Positions 13,848-14,376 of a DNA stretch of 14,376 nt are shown here, in pieces. Position numbers and translations under genes: made by a program. The stretch is from assembly GCA_050701115.1 (NCBI GenBank), contig JBOHER010000372.1, positions 1 through 14,376 of the forward strand. The letters are read 5' to 3'. Numbering within the stretch: position 1 is the first letter of the stretch; each line of letters begins with the position of its first letter. A model generated the notes under the pieces. It ran no database searches and was not told the origin of the DNA. It saw nothing but the letters and a program-made list of their open reading frames with translations. The stretch comes from JBOHER01 sp050701115 (GTDB taxonomy: Bacteria; Actinomycetota; Actinomycetes; Mycobacteriales; Pseudonocardiaceae).

Positions 13848-14376
13848 ATGGCCGGCTCGATCTGCGCAGGCACCGTGCCTTGGCCCGATCAGGCCGTCGC
13901 GCGCTATGTCGCCGCGGGCTACTGGGAGGGCCATCCGTTGGGGTGGCACCTCTGGTGGCAGGCCGATCGGTCACCGGACCGTATCGCGTTCACGAACTGG
14001 CGAGCGACCGGATTGCCCAAGCTGATCGCACGCACGCATGACGACTACGCCTACAACGCCAAGCGAAGCGGCGAAGTGTGCGGATTCGATGCCGACACCT
14101 CTTACCTCGTGGCACTGCCCGCTGGGCGCAACTTCCCGCTTGCCTGCCCGGGGATTCTCGGCACGTTGCTGGTGGGCGGACGCGTCGTCATGCTGCCGAC
14201 CCCGGAGCCCGCTCGCGCCTTCGAGTGGATCGAGCGGGAGCGGATCACGCACCGCGCGGCTACTACCGGGCGCCGGAACAGAACGCCAAGGCCTTCACCC
14301 CGGACGGCTGGTACCGCAGCGGCGACATCTGCCGGCTGCATCCCAGCGGGAACCTCATCGTCGAGGGCAGGGACAA
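13848..14376 (+). pseudogene. Salicylyl-AMP ligase (DhbE/EntE-like), two internal deletions, runs off right edge (SdgA-like)
   Basis: Intact relatives (about 540 residues) activate 2-hydroxy- or 2,3-dihydroxybenzoate as the acyl-AMP. ATG 13848 has AGGGAG 5 bases upstream and follows the monooxygenase stop by 2 bases. The N-terminus is typical ('VPWPDQAVARYVAAGYWEGHPLG...DRSPDRIAF'), but after 'TNWR' (about 14010) it jumps to 'ATGLPKLIARTHDDYAYN'. That skips about 130-140 residues and destroys the SGGTTGxPK phosphate loop. Homology runs on through 'LVALPAGRNFPLACPGILGTLLVGG' to 'WIERERITH', then at about 14254 jumps, out of frame, to 'RGYYRAPEQNAKAFTPDGWYRSGD' in the +2 frame. Roughly 110 more residues are lost there. 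The last visible residues (GNLIVEGRD) belong near the start of the C-terminal domain. Residue counts are estimates from memory of the family. The gene cannot make an active enzyme as written. Confidence 0.85.

Overview
The window is high-GC DNA with strong G/C third-position bias, frequent GTG starts and ATGA/GTGA-coupled genes. It looks like chromosome of a Pseudonocardiaceae-type actinomycete. The 21-bp tandem repeats (5352-5435) and the long palindrome (3871-3949) remind me of intergenic elements common in Amycolatopsis, but that genus call rests on memory and is unproven.

Left part (1-5374), mostly housekeeping. On the minus strand are an L,D-transpeptidase lipoprotein (2239-1043), a hotdog-fold thioesterase (980-399) and the N-terminal membrane part of a probable metallophosphoesterase running off the left edge (364-1). 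Next come a plus-strand cold-shock protein (2556-2759) with a strong terminator, a minus-strand small protein with a possible ribbon-helix-helix core (3205-2819), a small unknown plus-strand protein (3622-3870), a long palindrome, a tRNA-Glu/Asp/Phe cluster with a clear promoter and terminator, and a class I methyltransferase (4598-5374) whose stop codon lies inside a tandem repeat.

Middle (5754-10404): an intact five-gene branched-chain-amino-acid-type ABC importer operon: lipoprotein binding protein, two permeases and two ATPases. The last four genes are joined by ATGA overlaps. A leader of about 380 bp precedes it. A PaaX-family regulator (11242-10430) converges on its 3' end.

Right part (11243-14376): divergent from the PaaX-like gene is a salicylate-to-gentisate cluster of the type described for Streptomyces sp. 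WA46 (sdg genes): gentisate 1,2-dioxygenase, salicylyl-CoA 5-hydroxylase-type flavin monooxygenase and salicylyl-AMP ligase. All three are broken. The dioxygenase has lost about one base near 11617, the monooxygenase has lost the stretch holding its second FAD motif near 13060, and the ligase has two large internal deletions near 14010 and 14254. Regulator, divergent promoter and transporter appear intact. The simplest reading is an aromatic-acid uptake and degradation locus whose catabolic half is decaying, leaving a complete importer and regulator behind. Assembly error remains to be excluded.
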